Of a stretch of 64,000 nt of DNA, positions 17,676-26,983 are shown one piece after another. The stretch is from positions 1 to 64,000 of the forward strand of contig CANNBP010000006.1 of NCBI GenBank assembly GCA_947502885.1, in the 5' to 3' direction. The stretch comes from an uncultured Aquimarina sp. (GTDB lineage Bacteria; Bacteroidota; Bacteroidia; Flavobacteriales; Flavobacteriaceae). Positions within the stretch are counted from its first letter, which is position 1. Each line of letters opens with the position of its first letter. Both the position numbers and the translations under genes were made by a program. Under the pieces are notes generated by a model. It was not told where the DNA came from. It did not search any database and saw only the letters and a list, made by a program, of their open reading frames with translations.

Positions 17676-19697
17676 ATGGCCTTTCAAAAACAAATACTAC
17701 AAGGACTACCGGATACATTACCTCCTAAAAAAAAATTAGACAATACGATTAGTCGTGCTCCTAAAAGAAAACAAATTCTATCTGAAGAAGAAAAAAAATT
17801 GGCTATTAGAAATGCGCTTCGATATTTTCCTGAAGACTGGCATAACGAACTTGCTCTTGAGTTTTTGGAAGAATTAAATACTTATGGTCGTGTTTATATG
17901 TATAGGTTTATGCCTGACTATGAAATGTATGCAAGACCAATAGATGTATATCCTGCAAAAACAAAACAAGCTGCTGGTATTATGCTTATGATTCAAAATA
18001 ATCTCGATCCTAAGGTAGCTCAACATCCATATGAACTAATCACTTATGGAGGCAATGGATCTGTATTCCAGAATTGGGCACAATACCTATTGACCATGCA
18101 TTATTTGGCTATAATGACCAAAAAGCAAACACTTCATATATATTCTGGGCATCCTATGGGGTTATTTCCTTCTTCAAAAAACGCGCCTAGAGTGGTTGTT
18201 ACAAACGGAATGATGATTCCTAATTATTCAAAACCCGATGATTGGGAAAAATATAACGCTTTAGGGGTAACTCAATATGGACAAATGACTGCTGGAAGTT
18301 ACATGTATATTGGTCCTCAAGGTATTGTACATGGTACAACGATTACTGTCATGAACGCATTTAGAAAAACACTAAAACCTAATGAAACTCCTAAAGGAAA
18401 AATATTCCTTACCTCTGGTTTAGGGGGCATGAGTGGCGCTCAACCCAAAGCAGGAAACATTGCCGGCTGTATTACCATTTGTGCAGAGGTTAATCCTAGT
18501 GCTGCCAAAAAACGTCACGAACAAGGCTGGGTAGATAAGATCGTAAACTCGTTAGATGACCTTGTAAAGCAAACTCGTCAAGCTATTGCTTCAGAAGAAA
18601 TAGTTTCTATTGCATATCAAGGAAACATCGTTGATATTTGGGAACGTTTCTATGAAGAAGATATATATATTCATATAGGATCAGATCAAACTTCATTACA
18701 TAACCCATGGTCTGGCGGTTATTATCCGGCTGGATTAAGCTATGAAGAAGCTAACCAATTAATTAGTGAACAACCAGATATCTTTAAAAACAAAGTCAAA
18801 GAATCTTTACGAAGACATGCCGAGGCAATTAATAAGCATACTGCCAAAGGAACCTATTTTTTTGACTATGGAAATGCTTTTCTACTTGAAGCTTCTCGGG
18901 CGGGTGCAGATGTAATGGCCAAAAACAATATTGACTTTAAATACCCTTCATATGTACAAGATATATTAGGGCCAATGTGTTTTGATTATGGGTTTGGACC
19001 ATTTAGATGGGTATGTACTTCTGGTACACCAGAGGATCTTAATACAACAGATATGATTGCTTTAGAAGTAATGGAATCAATAAAAAAAGTTTCTCCAAAA
19101 GAAATTCAACAACAAATGGAAGATAACATTACATGGATTCGAGAAGCAAAACAGAACAAGCTTGTTGTGGGGTCTCAAGCCCGTATTTTATATGCCGATG
19201 CAGAAGGTAGGGTAAAGATTGCTGAAGCATTTAATAAAGCCATTCTTGATGGAAAAATAAGTGCCCCTGTTGTATTAGGTAGAGATCATCATGATGTTAG
19301 TGGTACAGATTCTCCATATAGAGAAACTAGTAATATTTATGATGGTAGTAAATTTACATCTGATATGGCGATTCATAATGTAATTGGAGATAGTTTTAGA
19401 GGTGCAACCTGGGTCTCAATACATAATGGAGGTGGTGTAGGTTGGGGCGAAGTAATTAATGGTGGATTTGGATTGGTGTTAGACGGTACTTCTAACGCTT
19501 CAAAAAACCTAAAGCGTATGTTATTTTATGATGTAAATAATGGTATCGCTAGAAGAAGTTGGGCTCGAAATGAAGAAGCTTTGTTTTCGATTCAACGAGA
19601 AATGAAAAGAACACCTAAGTTAAAAGTCACCATGCCTAATCTAGTAGAAGATGAACTACTTGAGCGTATAATAAACACCACAGAAATATCTAATTAG
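17676..19697 (+). CDS. hutU: Urocanate hydratase
   Basis: A 673-residue NAD-dependent enzyme converting urocanate to imidazolone-5-propionate (second hut step). Characteristic stretches include YGGNGSVFQNWAQY, VVTNGMMIPNY, GPQGIVHGTTITV, LTSGLGGMSGAQPKA and GRDHHDVSGTDSPYRET. It belongs to the longer form seen in Bacteroidota (about 660-680 residues) rather than the roughly 555-residue proteobacterial form. The start is taken at the ATG 17676 (MAFQKQ), two codons after an in-frame TTG. hutG follows after 6 nt, so the two are tightly coupled. Confidence 0.95.
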   Translation: MAFQKQILQGLPDTLPPKKKLDNTISRAPKRKQILSEEEKKLAIRNALRYFPEDWHNELALEFLEELNTYGRVYMYRFMPDYEMYARPIDVYPAKTKQAAGIMLMIQNNLDPKVAQHPYELITYGGNGSVFQNWAQYLLTMHYLAIMTKKQTLHIYSGHPMGLFPSSKNAPRVVVTNGMMIPNYSKPDDWEKYNALGVTQYGQMTAGSYMYIGPQGIVHGTTITVMNAFRKTLKPNETPKGKIFLTSGLGGMSGAQPKAGNIAGCITICAEVNPSAAKKRHEQGWVDKIVNSLDDLVKQTRQAIASEEIVSIAYQGNIVDIWERFYEEDIYIHIGSDQTSLHNPWSGGYYPAGLSYEEANQLISEQPDIFKNKVKESLRRHAEAINKHTAKGTYFFDYGNAFLLEASRAGADVMAKNNIDFKYPSYVQDILGPMCFDYGFGPFRWVCTSGTPEDLNTTDMIALEVMESIKKVSPKEIQQQMEDNITWIREAKQNKLVVGSQARILYADAEGRVKIAEAFNKAILDGKISAPVVLGRDHHDVSGTDSPYRETSNIYDGSKFTSDMAIHNVIGDSFRGATWVSIHNGGGVGWGEVINGGFGLVLDGTSNASKNLKRMLFYDVNNGIARRSWARNEEALFSIQREMKRTPKLKVTMPNLVEDELLERIINTTEISN

Positions 19698-19703
19698 CGT
19701 ACC

Positions 19704-20657
19704 ATGAACATTTATCAAAAACCTAATAAAGAACTTTGGAAAGGGCGTATATCCAAAGATCAGCTGTATATGCATGAAAAAATCAAATGTATTGACCTAG
19801 AAACAGATACTATTATAAATTCTTTGAATAGAGTATTCGCTTTATTAGGATATGCTTGTGACGAAGGTGTTAGAAGAAATCAAGGTAGAGTTGGTGCCGC
19901 TAAAGGTCCAAATAGTATACGAAAAATGATAGCTAGCCTTTCAAACCATTTTACAAATGAAGTTGAAATATGGGATACTGGTAATATGATGTGTATAGAA
20001 AACAATCTTGAAAATACCCATCAAATAACCACTCACTATATTTCATCTTTGATTAATAAGGGTTGTTTTCCTATTATTATGGGGGGCGGACATGATTTAG
20101 CATACCCACATTTTAACAGCATAAAAAGTGTATTTCCAGATAAAACCATCGGTATAATTAATCTAGATGCTCATTTTGACTTAAGACAAGTAACCGATAA
20201 AGTAAACTCTGGTACACCCTTTTATCAGATTATGAAAGAAACAGATGATGTGAAATACCTGTGTCTGGGCATTCAAGAGGAATCTAATAATAAGGAACTA
20301 TTTGAGACGGCTAATAAATTTGGGGTTCAATATGTTATGAACACAGAGTTTACTATGAATAATAAGCAAAACATAGTTGCCAATATCTCCAATTTTATTA
20401 CTGATGTAGATTATGTTTATCTTACTATTGATATGGATGGTTTTAGTTCTAATTTTGCTCCAGGGGTTAGTGCTCCATCGCCTCTAGGTTTTTCAATTGA
20501 TATAGCCCTAGAAGTCATTCAAACTATTTGTGAGTCTAATAAGTTAATTAGTGTCGATTTAGTTGAACTCAATCCTGAATATGATATTGATAATTGTACC
20601 GCTAGGTTAGCTTCTAGGATCATCTATAAAATAATCGATAAGTTACAAAAGCTGTAG
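19704..20657 (+). CDS. hutG: Formimidoylglutamase
   Basis: A 317-residue enzyme of the arginase/agmatinase (ureohydrolase) family that hydrolyses N-formimidoyl-L-glutamate to glutamate and formamide. The binuclear manganese ligands are visible in GGGHDLAYPH (about residues 130-139), NLDAHFDLRQ (about 153-162) and TIDMDGF with the SAPSPLGF segment. It completes the pathway from histidine to glutamate, so the operon hutHIUG is self-sufficient. It lies 6 nt after hutU. Confidence 0.93.
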   Translation: MNIYQKPNKELWKGRISKDQLYMHEKIKCIDLETDTIINSLNRVFALLGYACDEGVRRNQGRVGAAKGPNSIRKMIASLSNHFTNEVEIWDTGNMMCIENNLENTHQITTHYISSLINKGCFPIIMGGGHDLAYPHFNSIKSVFPDKTIGIINLDAHFDLRQVTDKVNSGTPFYQIMKETDDVKYLCLGIQEESNNKELFETANKFGVQYVMNTEFTMNNKQNIVANISNFITDVDYVYLTIDMDGFSSNFAPGVSAPSPLGFSIDIALEVIQTICESNKLISVDLVELNPEYDIDNCTARLASRIIYKIIDKLQKL

Positions 20658-20748
20658 TCCACTAATTTTAATTAATTTGCAGTTTTTATCCTAAAAACCC
20701 AAGTTGGATAATACTTGTTAATGGGTATCCATTTTAAAACAAAACTAA

Positions 20749-21225
20749 TTGAAAGCTGCTAGCCTTAAGGAATTAAAAACCGAACTTGATGATAAATCTC
20801 ATCAAGAACTTATAAAATTATGTCTTCGTTTATCCCGATTTAAAAAGGAAAATAAAGAACTACTATCTTATTTATTATTTGAATCAAATAATGAAGAACA
20901 GTATATAGCAGAAATTAAGAGTGAAATGGATAGTCAGTTCGAAATAATTAATACTTCATCGCAGTATTTTATCAAAAAAAGTGTTCAAAAAATACTTCGT
21001 AACATAAAAAAGTATATTAGATACTCTGATCATGTAGAAACCGAAATAGAACTATTATTATATTTTTGCAATAAATTAGCTGATTTTACTCCTTCTATAA
21101 AAAACAACAAAATAGTAGCTAATATGTTTTATAGAGAATTAAATACTATTACAAAAAAGATTAAAGTAGTTCACGAAGACCTACAACATGATTATACTTT
21201 AGAGTTAAAAGAATTATACTTATAA
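20749..21225 (+). CDS. DUF6155-like protein of unknown function
   Basis: A 158-residue, highly charged, mainly helical cytosolic protein that I recognise only as resembling the DUF6155 family of Bacteroidota (start KAASLKELKTELDDKSHQEL, LCLRLSRFKKENKELLSYLL, ending HEDLQHDYTLELKELYL). The first usable start is a TTG at 20749, preceded by no in-frame ATG; the family begins at this point, so TTG initiation is plausible. It follows hutG by 91 nt in the same direction, but a role in histidine use is not indicated. Confidence 0.75.
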   Translation: MKAASLKELKTELDDKSHQELIKLCLRLSRFKKENKELLSYLLFESNNEEQYIAEIKSEMDSQFEIINTSSQYFIKKSVQKILRNIKKYIRYSDHVETEIELLLYFCNKLADFTPSIKNNKIVANMFYRELNTITKKIKVVHEDLQHDYTLELKELYL

Positions 21226-21461
21226 ATCTCTTTCAAAATTAATTCTTTATTTATTTTAGAGATTAAAAGTTAATGGATATCGTAAACTCTGCTGTTTTAA
21301 GTATTTATCAAAAAACACCTTGCTCTTTATAAATCTATTATTTTTCTTTTTTTTAATAATAAACACGTAGATTTGTGAATAAGGTAAATAACATTTGATG
21401 ATAGTCATTTGGCCATTTGATATTATCTTTGCCACTTATTAACTAATTTTAAATTATTACA

Positions 21462-21653
21462 ATGAACAAAGGAACAGTAAAATTTTTCAACGATGCGAAA
21501 GGTTTTGGATTCATCACTGAGGAAGATTCAAACAAAGAACATTTTGTGCACATTTCTGGATTAATCGATGAAATTCGAGAAGGTGATGCAGTAGAATTTG
21601 ATTTACAAGAAGGAAAAAAAGGATTAAACGCAGTAAATGTGAAAGTACTATAA
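21462..21653 (+). CDS. Cold-shock protein (CspA family)
   Basis: A 63-residue single cold-shock domain that binds single-stranded RNA/DNA. RNP1 (KGFGFIT, residues about 13-19) and RNP2 (HFVHIS, about 28-33) are intact, and the family opening MNKGTVKFFNDAKGFGFI is unmistakable. A 236-nt gene-free leader precedes it, as is common for regulated csp genes; a TATCTTTG -7-like element lies at 21424-21431, so the mRNA leader may be only about 30 nt. A clear terminator follows at 21681. Confidence 0.95.
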   Translation: MNKGTVKFFNDAKGFGFITEEDSNKEHFVHISGLIDEIREGDAVEFDLQEGKKGLNAVNVKVL

Positions 21654-21680
21654 TATACTATTTAATTTTTTTTAAGACAC

Positions 21681-21707
21681 AAAGCCTGTTATATAACAGG
21701 CTTTTTC
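21681..21707 (+). terminator. Intrinsic terminator of the cold-shock gene
   Basis: An 11-bp stem (21681-21691 with 21694-21704) is followed by TTTTT-rich sequence, 28 nt after the stop. The remainder of the 545-nt gap up to 22198 is very AT-rich and shows no open frame; a TAAATTTG -7-like motif at 22117-22124 may belong to the histidine kinase promoter, but it lacks a matching -33 element. Confidence 0.85.
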
Positions 21708-22198
21708 TATTTTAATATGTTCTATTTCTTTATCAAATTATCCAAAAACTATTCTCCACATAAGAAGCTTATAAAACATTAACAGCATTATTTTAAACAA
21801 CATACATGTTTTTTTAAGCATTTGATAATTTTACGCTTTTAAAATTGTACAAATAAAAATTAAGTATTTTTTACGGTTTTACGTAATAAAAATAAATTAT
21901 TTGTGCGTAACTTTAAGAAACGTATACTGATCACTTTATAAACACAGTGTTAAATGTTTTTTGTTGATAGTGCTGATGCAATAAAAATATTCATCTGCTA
22001 TCTTACTGTAATTAAATTTACAGCAGAATAATTAACATCATGCGGCATATATCTAATTATTAAAAAATCTTTTAATAATGCCGATCTCATTACCCCACAT
22101 TTAATTATTACCCCTATAAATTTGATTAACTATTTTAATTAGATACGTCATTTACGCAAAAAACTCTTAATACAAACCCCATTTTAACCAAGGGCTAT

Positions 22199-24070
22199 AT
22201 GGATACCAATAATTTTGATCAACTACTAATTTTTCTGTTACAAGGATTTATAGTTGCCTTTTTAATACTTTTATTATTTCGTTTACGCACAAAAACTGGT
22301 TTAGGATTACTATTTACTACATTAGGCTTATTTCAATTTTTACAAGTCTTCTTGGCAAGTACTCTTTATTTTAAAATATCTGATACTTTAATAATTTCAC
22401 CTGGATCATCAGTTTTATTTTCGGCTACTCTGTTTGTAATTCTATTAATATATATAAAAGAAGATGCTATAACCACCCGAAAATTGATTCACGCGTTAAT
22501 TATAACCAATATTGTATTATGCTTTCTTTTAATTGCATTTAGAATTAATATTGAAGGAGCCAATAGTTATAATACTTTTAATATATCTACGGCATTTTTT
22601 CGTACAAACATATTTGTCTTACTCATGGGGACATTTATTTTGTATTTGGACTCTTTATTGATCATTTTCTTATTAGAATATACTTCTAAATACATTTCGA
22701 ATCTCTTTTTTAGAATATTGATTACAATGTCATTAGTTCTTAGTTTTGATGCCGTCTTTTTTTCAATAGGCTCTTTTTGGTATTTTGACAACCTAGAAAC
22801 TTTATTACTTTCAGGGTTATTTTCTAAAAATTTCATGGCTTTATTCTATAGTATTCTATTCACTTTATATCTGGTATATATAGAAAAAGAAAAGTTGCGT
22901 AGTAGTTATGTAAATTTCAAAGATATTTTTCATTCGCTAACCTATAAGCAAAAATTTGAAGTAGCCGAAAAAGCAGTTCAATTATCACAAAGTAGATATC
23001 ATGTGCTTACTAATTTGGTGCCTGTCGGGATTTTTATGACCAACGTAAAAGGAGAAACAACATTTGTTAACCCAAAATGGTGTTCTATTACCGGGATATC
23101 TCAAGAACAAGCTTTACAAGATGGTTGGTTAAATGTTGTACACCCTGATGATCGCGACAAATTACGTAGTGATTGGTATAAAGCAGCAAGTAAGAGAGAA
23201 GTATCTGATGCCGAATATCGTTTTTTAAAACCTGATGGTTCTATAACATGGGTACTAGGTCAAGCCATTCCAGAATATAATGAAAGTAAACAGATTATTG
23301 GATATGTGGGCACTATTACAGACATTACCACAATTAAACTTTATGAGCTCGAATTAAGTCGTTTAAAAGATAAAGCTGAAGAAAGTGACCGACTTAAATC
23401 TGCTTTTCTTACTAACATGAGTCACGAGATAAGAACACCTATGAATGGTATTTTAGGGCTCGCGGAGTTATTAAACGAACCTAAACTTTCTGGCAATGAA
23501 CAACAGCTCTATTTAGAACTGATTAAGGAAAGTGGTGCTCGTATGCTAGATATTATAAACGATATAATTGATATTTCGAGAATTGCCACAGATCAAGTAA
23601 AAATATCTACTCAGAGTGTTAATATTAATGATCAAACTGAAAATCTATTCATTCTTTTTAAACCACAGGCCAATAAAAAGAATATTACTTTATCCAGATC
23701 AGATGGTCTGTTTGAAAAAGACGCTATTATCACCACAGATAAACAAAAGCTTAATGCAATTCTAACTAATTTGGTAAAAAATGCAATTAAATATACGGAT
23801 CATGGTAGTATTGAATTTGGTTATAAAAAAGTACAAAAAACGTTGCAGTTTTATGTAAAAGATACCGGCATTGGCATTGCTCAAGACAGACAAGAAGCCA
23901 TATTTGATCGATTCGTTCAGGCCGATTTAGAAAGTCGACATGCAATAGAAGGTGCTGGTATTGGCCTTTCTATAGCAAAAGCCTATGTAGAAATGTTAAA
24001 CGGAAGAATTTGGCTTGAGAGCATAGAAAATAAAGGAACAACTTTTTATTTCACTATTCCATATATCTAA
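22199..24070 (+). CDS. Membrane PAS-domain sensor histidine kinase
   Basis: A 623-residue sensor kinase. The first roughly 225 residues form about seven hydrophobic helices, a 7TM-like sensor region. A PAS domain with PAC extension follows at about 262-380 (LVPVGIFMTNVKGETTFVNP, NVVHPDDRDKL, YRFLKPDGS). The HisKA box has its phospho-accepting histidine at about residue 409 (MSHEIRTPMNGILGL). The ATPase domain shows N (LTNLVKNAIKYT), G1 (VKDTGIGIA) and G2 (GAGIGLSIAKAYVEML) boxes. No response regulator is encoded next to it and it has no receiver domain, so it is an orphan with unknown partner and signal. Confidence 0.93.
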   Translation: MDTNNFDQLLIFLLQGFIVAFLILLLFRLRTKTGLGLLFTTLGLFQFLQVFLASTLYFKISDTLIISPGSSVLFSATLFVILLIYIKEDAITTRKLIHALIITNIVLCFLLIAFRINIEGANSYNTFNISTAFFRTNIFVLLMGTFILYLDSLLIIFLLEYTSKYISNLFFRILITMSLVLSFDAVFFSIGSFWYFDNLETLLLSGLFSKNFMALFYSILFTLYLVYIEKEKLRSSYVNFKDIFHSLTYKQKFEVAEKAVQLSQSRYHVLTNLVPVGIFMTNVKGETTFVNPKWCSITGISQEQALQDGWLNVVHPDDRDKLRSDWYKAASKREVSDAEYRFLKPDGSITWVLGQAIPEYNESKQIIGYVGTITDITTIKLYELELSRLKDKAEESDRLKSAFLTNMSHEIRTPMNGILGLAELLNEPKLSGNEQQLYLELIKESGARMLDIINDIIDISRIATDQVKISTQSVNINDQTENLFILFKPQANKKNITLSRSDGLFEKDAIITTDKQKLNAILTNLVKNAIKYTDHGSIEFGYKKVQKTLQFYVKDTGIGIAQDRQEAIFDRFVQADLESRHAIEGAGIGLSIAKAYVEMLNGRIWLESIENKGTTFYFTIPYI

Positions 24071-24095
24071 TCTATATCTTTAAATATAACGTATA

Positions 24096-24644
24096 TTATC
24101 TAGGGTTTTGAACAATATAAACTTCCATAGCACCCAACCCATAACGTTTATAATCTCCATCAGAAATTCTAATGTTCTCATAACGTCCAAAAAGATACTT
24201 TAATTCCTCTTTAAGAACTCCCTGACCCACTCCATGGATAAAAACGACACGAGGAATACGCTTTCTTATAGCAAAATCTAATTGTCGTTTTGCTGTATCC
24301 AATTGTAACGTAATCATATCATAATTAGTCATTCCCTTTCTAGACTTTACTAATTTATCTATATGCAAATCTACTTCCATGGCAGGAATATCCTTTGGCT
24401 TAGGCTTTATAAGTGGTCTTTTAGGTTTCTTTTTAAATGTTTCCTTTTGTTGCAAGTTCTTATGTACTTCTTCATAAGATGGAACAATCAAATCGGTAGA
24501 TTCTATTTTAACAACTTCATGAATAAAAAAACTAATATCAAATCCATCTTCTGTTTCAATGAGAACCTCATCCTTTGTTACAGACAAAACTTTACCTACA
24601 ATTGATTCATCTATAACAGCTACTATATCTCCTACTTGTATCAT
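24096..24644 (-). CDS. Smr-domain (MutS2-like C-terminal) protein
   Basis: A 182-residue cytosolic protein. The N-terminal 55 residues form a small beta-barrel-like module (VGDIVAVIDESIVGKVLSV), followed by a basic linker (KKPKRPLIKPKPKD). The C-terminal Smr domain has the VDLHIDKL motif and the HGVGQGVLKEEL motif, which in other Smr proteins is linked to DNA or RNA nicking endonuclease activity. It lacks the MutS ATPase, so it is a stand-alone Smr protein, possibly acting in RNA or ribosome quality control. The next gene upstream (24653-24865) is only 8 nt away, indicating an operon. Confidence 0.85.
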   Translation of the reverse strand: MIQVGDIVAVIDESIVGKVLSVTKDEVLIETEDGFDISFFIHEVVKIESTDLIVPSYEEVHKNLQQKETFKKKPKRPLIKPKPKDIPAMEVDLHIDKLVKSRKGMTNYDMITLQLDTAKRQLDFAIRKRIPRVVFIHGVGQGVLKEELKYLFGRYENIRISDGDYKRYGLGAMEVYIVQNPR

Positions 24645-24652
24645 GATACTTC

Positions 24653-24865
24653 TTATTCTTCTTCTTCAAAACTCTGATCAGAACCAAATTTTGTCTTTGA
24701 TTTTACATTGGTATTAATTAAAAAAACTCCTAACATTAGAAGCACTACACCAATACTTTGTACATAATAGTTTTTTTGAATGGAATAGATTTCGCTTACC
24801 ATAAATATTGCTCCAACACCAATAAGGCATATACTTCCTATTTTCTTAAACTTGGGGTAATTCAT
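24653..24865 (-). CDS. Small two-helix membrane protein
   Basis: A 70-residue hypothetical protein with two hydrophobic segments (IGSICLIGVGAIFMVSEIYS and IGVVLLMLGVFLINTNV) and a charged C-terminus ending DQSFEEEE. I do not recognise a family. It is conserved-looking by composition and directly precedes the Smr gene with 8 nt spacing, so translation of both from one mRNA is likely. Confidence 0.6.
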   Translation of the reverse strand: MNYPKFKKIGSICLIGVGAIFMVSEIYSIQKNYYVQSIGVVLLMLGVFLINTNVKSKTKFGSDQSFEEEE

Positions 24866-24894
24866 AAAATGAGTTTATATGAGGTCAATGGCAA

Positions 24895-24936
24895 AAATAA
24901 AAAAAACCTTGTAAGCATTAAAAATACTTACAAGGT
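24895..24936 (-). terminator. Intrinsic terminator of the 25011-25376 gene
   Basis: On the minus strand a 10-bp stem (24927-24936 with 24906-24915) is followed by a long T-rich run (complement of 24895-24905). It separates the small secreted Lys-rich protein from the Smr operon. Confidence 0.8.
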
Positions 24937-25010
24937 AATACTACTGACTATCTATTTTTGTATATTCTGCTTAATAAAAGCATTGTTATCATTACAGTCT
25001 CAGACAGGCT

Positions 25011-25376
25011 TTAATTATTTTTAGCTTTCTGTTGTTCCTTATCTATTGATTTTTCTATAGATTTTAGTCGCTCTTCTGCTTTAGCAATTTTAGCCGCTCT
25101 TTGCGTTTTTTCTGCTTGAGTCATTGCCCCATCTGTAGCGTTCTTTTTTGCTCTTTCTAAACGTTCTCTAGCTGCCGCAACCTTGTCTTTACTTTTTACA
25201 GTTCTTTCTTTATGCTTACTCGAAACTTTAATTTTATTCTTTGTTTCTCCTTTGTGGATTGTCTCACTTGTATTTTGAGGCACCTCATCTTTTAAATGCT
25301 CTTCTTGAGCATTAATTGTAAAATTACCTAATGTGATTGTAAAAAAGAAAACCAATATTAGTTTAAAAACTTTCAT
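25011..25376 (-). CDS. Small secreted Lys/Ala-rich coiled-coil protein
   Basis: A 121-residue protein with a clear signal peptide (MKVFKLILVFFFTITLGNFTINAQ) and a mature part that is strongly basic and predicted helical, with repeated K/A/E segments (ARERLERAKKNATD, KIAKAEERLKSIEKSI). No family recognised. It is a single transcription unit with its own terminator, downstream of the galT-ended operon and separated from it by 136 nt without an obvious terminator. Confidence 0.65.
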   Translation of the reverse strand: MKVFKLILVFFFTITLGNFTINAQEEHLKDEVPQNTSETIHKGETKNKIKVSSKHKERTVKSKDKVAAARERLERAKKNATDGAMTQAEKTQRAAKIAKAEERLKSIEKSIDKEQQKAKNN

Positions 25377-25512
25377 TCCATTTTATTTTTATACCTGATA
25401 TCAATAAATATACCAATTTTATTCTAAAAAACGCTCACCCAAACTCTAATCAAGATTAATAAACAGGTACAAAAACTTACTTAAAGACTTTTTGATTTTA
25501 TTTTGAATACAA

Positions 25513-26541
25513 TTATTCAATACACTTTCGAATATAAGTTGCTGCAGTTTCTGCCGTAATGTCCCTTTGAGGAGCACCAAACATTTCATAACCTACCATA
25601 AACTTTTTAACTGTTGCACTTCTAAGCAGCGGTGGATAAAAACTCATATGCCAATGCCAGTATTCATAGTTATTATCATTTGTTGGTGCTTGATGTATAC
25701 CACTTGAATAAGGAAAAGAGCAATCAAACAATTGATCATATGCTTTTGTTAATACAGATATCGCTTCAGAAAAATTCGTGCATTCCTGCTCTGACAACTG
25801 TAAAATAGATGATTGTTGCTTTTTAGGAATAATCATTGTTTCGAATGGCCAAATTGCCCAAAAAGGAACAAGAACAACAAAATCATCGTTCTGAAAAATA
25901 AGACGCTCTTTTTTCTCTAACTCTTGTTGCACATAATCCAACAAAAGTGTTCTATCGCTCCCTTTAAAATAAACACGTTGTTGTTTATCCTTTTTTGCTA
26001 CTTCATTAGGCACTGTTGATTGAGACCATATCTGACCATGAGGGTGAGGATTACTACACCCCATAACTGCTCCCTTATTTTCAAATATTTGAACATAGTT
26101 AATTTCCTCATGGTTACCCAGTTTTTTATACTCATCCTGCCACAGTTTGACCACTTTTTCTATATTAGCTATGGACATTTCTGCCAAGCTTTTTGAATGA
26201 TCAGGACTGAAACATACAACCTTACAAATACCGGTTTCACTTTGAGCTTTAAACAACCCATCTTCAATGGCAAAAGCCGGGTTTTCTTTTTGAAGCGCCG
26301 CAAAATCATTCACAAAAGAAAACACATCTTTATAATCTGGATTTACTTTTCCGTTTGCTCTTGTATTTCTTGCACATAAATAACAACTTTCATCGTGTTC
26401 TGGCCTTTTCATTTTTTTTTCAATCATTTCTTCTTGTCCTTGCCAAGGCCTTTTTGCACGATGTGGTGAGACAAGAACCCACTCCCCTGTTAATATATTA
26501 TAACGTCTATGTGGGTGTTTTTGTAATTCTGTATTTAGCAT
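25513..26541 (-). CDS. galT: Galactose-1-phosphate uridylyltransferase
   Basis: A 342-residue Leloir enzyme exchanging UMP between UDP-glucose and galactose-1-phosphate. The active-site histidine triad is in SNPHPHGQIW. Zinc-type ligands are present in ESCYLCARN, and the N-terminus (HPHRRYNILTGEWVLVSPHR) and C-terminus (YWHWHMSFYPPLLRS) are typical. I chose the ATG at 26541: it overlaps the stop of the upstream lipoprotein gene (ATGCTAA), a classic translational coupling. An in-frame start 24 nt upstream is unlikely. Last gene of the nine-gene operon that begins with the GntR regulator. Confidence 0.95.
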   Translation of the reverse strand: MLNTELQKHPHRRYNILTGEWVLVSPHRAKRPWQGQEEMIEKKMKRPEHDESCYLCARNTRANGKVNPDYKDVFSFVNDFAALQKENPAFAIEDGLFKAQSETGICKVVCFSPDHSKSLAEMSIANIEKVVKLWQDEYKKLGNHEEINYVQIFENKGAVMGCSNPHPHGQIWSQSTVPNEVAKKDKQQRVYFKGSDRTLLLDYVQQELEKKERLIFQNDDFVVLVPFWAIWPFETMIIPKKQQSSILQLSEQECTNFSEAISVLTKAYDQLFDCSFPYSSGIHQAPTNDNNYEYWHWHMSFYPPLLRSATVKKFMVGYEMFGAPQRDITAETAATYIRKCIE

Positions 26542-26981
26542 GAGGTATCTGCGATTATTCTCCAATTACCATCTATTTTTTTAAAAATAATCATAAAAAC
26601 TCCCTGAGTATCTCCTACAGAACGACTAAGATGATAAGAACCCATTACATAATAAGAATTCACACTAATCTTAGAGATATCTTCTACCTTAAAATTTAAA
26701 GTACCTGTATGTTCTTTTGTTGGATACCCTTTTTTATAATTTGACAATGTTTTATTCCAGCCATAGGTAAGCCCATTACTTCCATAAAATTTTAACGAAT
26801 CTGATTTCCAATACCCTTGCATATATTCTTCAATATCATAATTAGACCATGCCTTTTCTTGAGCTTTTAGAACAGCAATAATTTCATTTTTATCCTGTGC
26901 TTCAGTTTTTAGATCTCCGATTTCGCTTTGACACGACATACAAATCAAAACAATTCCTAATATGTATCTAGTTATATTCAC
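26535..26981 (-). CDS. DUF4440/NTF2-like lipoprotein in the gal operon
   Basis: A 148-residue predicted lipoprotein. A GTG start lies 2 nt after galK, and the signal sequence ends in a lipobox (GIVLICMSC, Cys at about 16). The mature part has the DUF4440/SnoaL-like pattern: NEIIAVLKAQEKAWSNYDIE, YMQGYWKSDSLKFYGSNGLT and the final GVFMIIFKKIDGNWRIIAD. Such domains bind small ligands. Its insertion between galK and galT, overlapping galT by 7 nt, shows it is made together with the galactose enzymes, yet it is exported. Function unknown; a periplasmic accessory for sugar or glycoside recognition is possible. Confidence 0.75.
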   Translation of the reverse strand: MNITRYILGIVLICMSCQSEIGDLKTEAQDKNEIIAVLKAQEKAWSNYDIEEYMQGYWKSDSLKFYGSNGLTYGWNKTLSNYKKGYPTKEHTGTLNFKVEDISKISVNSYYVMGSYHLSRSVGDTQGVFMIIFKKIDGNWRIIADTSC

Positions 26982-26983
26982 TT

